Below are positions 5,736-8,209 of a stretch of DNA of 8,209 nucleotides, piece after piece. A model generated the notes under the pieces. That model searched no databases. It worked only from the letters and a program-made list of their open reading frames with translations, and was not told the DNA's origin. The stretch comes from Bradyrhizobium sp. GTDB taxonomy: Bacteria; Pseudomonadota; Alphaproteobacteria; Rhizobiales; Xanthobacteraceae. The position numbers were made by a program, and so were the translations under genes. The DNA is taken from positions 1 to 8,209 of the forward strand of contig JAQGKC010000504.1 in the NCBI GenBank assembly GCA_028290305.1, written 5' to 3'. The stretch's first letter is position 1. The number at the start of each line of letters is the position of its first letter.

Positions 5736-7154
5736 TTGGGCATAACCATCACCAACACTTTGAAACGTCCGGAGCCGCAGGCGCTGGCCAGCACGATTGA
5801 TGCGCTCGCGGCCCGGTTCGGCAACCGGCTGATCACCTCGCAGGCGGTCCGCGACCAGCACGCGCATACCACGACCTGGCTGGCGCCGCAGCCGCCGGAC
5901 GCGGTGGTCATGGCGCAGGAGACATCGGATATTCAGGACGTGGTGCGGATCTGCGCCAGGTATGGCGTCCCCGTGATCGCGTTCGGCACCGGCACCTCGC
6001 TGGAGGGACAGGTCAACGCGCCGGCGGGCGGCGTCTGCATCGACCTGCGCGACATGAACCGGGTGCTCGAAGTCCACGCCGAGGATCTGGATTGCGTGAT
6101 CCAGCCCGGCGTCACCCGCAAGGCGCTCAACGAGCATCTGCGCGACCAGGGCGTGTTCTTCCCGATCGATCCCGGCGCCGACGCGTCGCTGGGCGGCATG
6201 GCGTCAACGCGCGCGTCCGGCACCAATGCGGTGCGCTACGGCACCATGCGCGACAATGTGCTGGCGCTGAAAGTGGTGCGTGGTGACGGCGAGATCATCA
6301 CCACAGGCACGCGTGCGAAAAAATCCTCGGCCGGTTACGACCTGACGCATCTGTTTGTCGGCGCCGAAGGTACGCTCGGAATCATCGCCGAACTCACCAT
6401 CAAGCTGCGCGGCATTCCCGAAACCATCGCGGCGGCCGCATGTTCATTCGAGACCGTGCGCGGTGCCTGCCAGGCCACCATTCTGGCGATCCAGACCGGC
6501 ATTCCCGTCGCGCGTATCGAACTGCTCAACGCCGCGCAGGTGCGGGCCTGCAATTCCTATTCGAAACTGTCGTTGCCGGAGACGCCGCTGCTGCTGCTTG
6601 AATTTCATGGCAGCGAAAACGACGTCGCCGAGCAATCCAGGAACTTCAGCGAGATCGCCAAGGAGTGCGGCGGCGGCGATTTCACCTGGACCACGAGGCC
6701 CGAGGATCGCACCAGGCTCTGGCAGGCGCGGCACGACGCCTATTGGGCGGTGAAGAGCCTGCGTTCCGGCGCGGGCGTGGTGGCGACCGACGTATGTGTG
6801 CCGATTTCCCGGCTGGCCGATTGCGTGACTGAAACCGAAGCGGATCTGGAGCGGCTCAATCTGATATCGCCGATCGTCGGCCATGTCGGTGACGGCAATT
6901 TCCACTGCTCGCTGTTATGCGACGTGGACGATCATGACGAGATGGCGCGTGGCGAGGACTTCATGCACCGCCTTGTGGAGCGCGCGCAGGCGATGGGCGG
7001 GACCTGCACCGGCGAGCACGGCATCGGGCAGGGCAAGCAGAAATATCTCAAGGCCGAACTCGGTCCCGAGGCGATCGACGCCATGCGCGCGCTGAAGCAG
7101 GCGCTCGATCCGCAGAATATTTTCAATCCCGGAAAGATATTGCCGGCGGCGTGA
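5736..7154 (+). CDS. FAD-linked oxidase, GlcD / D-lactate dehydrogenase (Dld) type
   Basis: A 472-residue flavoprotein of the vanillyl-alcohol-oxidase fold, GlcD/Dld branch, which oxidises D-2-hydroxy acids such as D-lactate or glycolate and passes electrons to a cytochrome or quinone. The FAD-binding half has PDAVVMAQETSDIQDVVRIC (54-73), the pyrophosphate loop FGTGTSLEG (83-91), PIDPGADASLGGMASTRASG (143-162) and AGYDLTHLFVGAEGTLGI (199-216). The C-terminal cap has GHVGDGNFH (382-390), TGEHGIGQGK (425-434) and the ending DPQNIFNPGKILP (458-470). The length fits bacterial Dld/GlcD (about 460-500). The frame is open from 5550, but the TTG at 5736 is the likely start: GGAGG lies 7 nt upstream, and earlier residues overlap the divergent thioesterase gene. 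There is no Fe-S domain or GlcE/GlcF partner nearby, so a stand-alone D-lactate dehydrogenase is more likely than glycolate oxidase. The exact substrate is uncertain. Confidence 0.93.
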   Translation: MGITITNTLKRPEPQALASTIDALAARFGNRLITSQAVRDQHAHTTTWLAPQPPDAVVMAQETSDIQDVVRICARYGVPVIAFGTGTSLEGQVNAPAGGVCIDLRDMNRVLEVHAEDLDCVIQPGVTRKALNEHLRDQGVFFPIDPGADASLGGMASTRASGTNAVRYGTMRDNVLALKVVRGDGEIITTGTRAKKSSAGYDLTHLFVGAEGTLGIIAELTIKLRGIPETIAAAACSFETVRGACQATILAIQTGIPVARIELLNAAQVRACNSYSKLSLPETPLLLLEFHGSENDVAEQSRNFSEIAKECGGGDFTWTTRPEDRTRLWQARHDAYWAVKSLRSGAGVVATDVCVPISRLADCVTETEADLERLNLISPIVGHVGDGNFHCSLLCDVDDHDEMARGEDFMHRLVERAQAMGGTCTGEHGIGQGKQKYLKAELGPEAIDAMRALKQALDPQNIFNPGKILPAA

Positions 7155-7250
7155 GGCTCGCCATCGAGCGGCGGGCTGGTCGGGCGCACGAGTTTCGAAC
7201 TTGGTATTCGCCTGCGCCACGTCCGACGGCTTTCCCCTTACGGGCGACCT

Positions 7251-7486
7251 CTTCGCACGCACGCGCTTGAATACGCCGTCTATCGGCGCGCCGGGCCTTT
7301 TGCTGGCCATCGACGCTTTGACCTTGGCGCGCAACAATTCGTCATACGCCACGTCACGCTGGTCGAGGGCGCGCAACGCGTCCCGGACTACCTCGCTGGC
7401 ATCCTCATAGTGGCCTGATTCAAGATGCCGTTGCAGGCTGGCCTGTTGTGCCCCGAGTGGATGCTGATTGCTTTGGTAGATGCCAT
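7251..7486 (-). pseudogene. Frameshifted ParD-like antitoxin remnant
   Basis: The ATG at 7486 with GGAGAG about 9 nt upstream begins MASTKAISI, as ParD/CopG-type RHH antitoxins often do. That frame then leaves the family pattern and stops at 7388-7390. One base out of phase, directly after the ATC codon for Ile9, the sequence continues as LGAQQASLQRHLESGHYEDA, then SEVVRDALRALDQRD and the tail LLRAKVKASMASKRP to VFKRVRAK (near 7251), a clear ParD pattern. A single-base deletion therefore broke the gene. The shifted frame has no stop at the usual ParD end (about 80-90 residues) and runs into the oxidase gene. No ParE toxin follows, because the oxidase ends at 7154. ParD normally dimerises, represses parDE and neutralises the ParE gyrase poison. 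The remnant is probably inactive. Confidence 0.8.
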
Positions 7487-7527
7487 GGCTAGTATCTCTC
7501 CATCAGCAACAACACGGGTAGGCTCTA

Positions 7528-7606
7528 GGGGCGTGAACCCATAAGTTCGAGCAGCCGACGGACGTCCGCTTTGGTGCGCATTCCGGACTCAAGTCGGACA
7601 TTGCGG
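7528..7606. repeat. Dispersed repeat, copy 2 (pair with 1434-1511)
   Basis: It matches copy 1 from ggggcgtgaacc through the identical 34-bp core (7565-7598) and on to attgcgg. It is immediately followed by a 7-bp stem hairpin, ggcactt-ccgaa-aagtgcc (7605-7623), that copy 1 lacks because copy 1 is interrupted there by the uvrD fragment. It lies between the parD remnant and the VOC gene; the remaining bases of that gap (7487-7669) show no gene. Confidence 0.8.
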
Positions 7607-7669
7607 CACTTCCGAAAAGTGCCAGAAGCGGCGGTTGCCGGGCACGAGGTCTCTTGATAGAATTTGATC

Positions 7670-8071
7670 ATGATGTCCGTAAGCACTCACCTCATGTTTC
7701 AAGGCGGCAAAGCGCAAGCAGCGGTAGACCTGTACGCGTCTGTCTTCCCCGGCTTCACGGTTGTGTCCGTGGAAAAGTATGGGCCGGGCGATCCCACTCC
7801 TGGCCTCATAAAAATTGCCAAGATCAATTTTCACGGGCACCCGTTGATAATTATCGACAGTCCGGTACCGCACAAATTTGATTTCACGCCCTCGATGTCC
7901 TTGTTCGCCGATTTTGACCAGACTGCAGACTTGGATCGAACGTTCAATAAGCTTGCCGCTGGCGGTGAGGTGAAGATGCCATTGGGCGACTATGGGTTCA
8001 GCCCGCGATTTGGATGGCTGACCGATGTCTTTGGTGTCTCTTGGCAGCTCAATCTGCGAAAGGCCCAGTGA
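7670..8071 (+). CDS. PhnB-like VOC (glyoxalase/demethylubiquinone methyltransferase-type) protein
   Basis: A 133-residue protein of the vicinal-oxygen-chelate superfamily, PhnB-like subgroup. It opens with STHLMFQGGKAQAAVDLYAS (5-24), the usual strand plus 'GG.A..A..LY...F' helix. The centre has IKIAKINFHGHPLIIIDSP (47-65), then FTPSMSLFADFD (72-83) and the closing GDYGFSPRFGWLTDVFGVSW (106-125), all characteristic of this subgroup, formerly labelled 3-demethylubiquinone-9 3-methyltransferase. Catalytic activity is rarely shown for these proteins and none is claimed here. Either ATG, 7670 or 7673, is possible; a TTG at 7664 is also in frame. The ribosome binding site is weak (gaggt about 20 nt upstream, gatag nearer). 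The gene stands alone between repeats and an insertion sequence end, and it appears less GC-rich than the oxidase, which would fit acquired DNA. Confidence 0.9.
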   Translation: MMSVSTHLMFQGGKAQAAVDLYASVFPGFTVVSVEKYGPGDPTPGLIKIAKINFHGHPLIIIDSPVPHKFDFTPSMSLFADFDQTADLDRTFNKLAAGGEVKMPLGDYGFSPRFGWLTDVFGVSWQLNLRKAQ

Positions 8072-8085
8072 CCGTTTTGGGTCCA

Positions 8086-8209
8086 GACTGTGTAAAAACG
8101 CGGATATTGAGGGTTGCCGGGCGTGATCGATCGGTTCTGGGAAGCCGCTCCTATGCACGGATCGCCTCTATCAATCCGCCGACGCCCAGAATGTGCATTA
8201 GCCGTTTCA
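8086..8209 (-). mobile_element. End of a probable insertion sequence, partial
   Basis: From gactgtgtaaaaacgcgg (8086-8103) to the window edge the sequence looks like the 3' end of an insertion sequence read leftward. A gtgtaaaaac-type terminus is followed by about 50 non-coding bases and then transposase codons on the minus strand. The outer boundary near 8086 is inferred, since the other terminal repeat is not in the window. It lies 14 bp after the VOC stop codon. The family is uncertain, possibly IS1182 or IS5-like, from memory of similar ends. Confidence 0.5.
8151..8209 (-). CDS. Transposase C-terminus, partial (last 18 residues)
   Basis: Reading leftward from the edge, the frame KRLMHILGVGGLIEAIRA ends at TAG (8151-8153). 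It resembles the closing 'AYNLKR(V/L)M.I(V/L)GV..LIEA' of IS1182/IS5-type DDE transposases, where a final helix follows the catalytic domain. Only 18 complete codons are in the window, so catalytic residues cannot be checked. The adjacent terminus-like sequence at 8086-8103 supports the call. An unrelated gene ending here is possible. Confidence 0.5.
   Translation of the reverse strand, partial: KRLMHILGVGGLIEAIRA

Noticed and set aside
7589..8158. 189-residue minus-strand frame over the VOC gene
   Set aside because: It is antisense to the well-supported PhnB-like protein and has no family pattern.

Overview
The window looks like chromosomal DNA of an alphaproteobacterium of the Bradyrhizobium/Rhodopseudomonas type. 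The evidence is high GC coding sequence, a UvrD protein with a Gly/Asn/Arg-rich linker and Tudor-like tail, a palindromic repeat of the 'gtcattccgggg...ccccggaatgac' kind that I associate with these genomes, and an operator resembling the alphaproteobacterial Zur box. No identification was run; this comes from reading the sequence.

Bases 1-1277 form a probable zinc-responsive divergent locus. A perfect 22-bp palindrome (795-816) lies between a leftward pair (a small Cys-containing protein, then a CobW/COG0523 GTPase that runs off the left edge) and a rightward gene for a His-rich protein built from two 35-residue metal-ligand repeats. If the palindrome is a Zur site, zinc shortage would induce the GTPase, its small partner and the His-rich protein together.

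Bases 1278-1976 are a patchwork: a dispersed repeat, a 59-75 bp fragment of a uvrD 3' end, and a short HicB-type antitoxin without RHH domain or toxin. Bases 1977-4652 hold a full uvrD on the minus strand. Its coding sequence contains an in-frame palindromic repeat between the Walker B motif and helicase motif III.

Bases 4955-7154 are ordinary housekeeping-like genes: a DUF1328 small membrane protein, convergent with a hotdog thioesterase, which is divergent from a GlcD/Dld-type FAD-linked oxidase. The oxidase appears to start at a TTG behind a strong ribosome binding site.

Bases 7155-8209 are accessory: a frameshifted parD-like antitoxin remnant without a toxin, a second copy of the dispersed repeat, a PhnB-like VOC protein, and at the right edge the end of a probable insertion sequence with the last codons of its transposase. 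The strongest points for a second look are the coding palindrome in uvrD, the displaced uvrD tail with mostly synonymous differences, and the Zur-type locus with the His-rich repeat protein. I did not see a wholly new defence or biosynthetic system.
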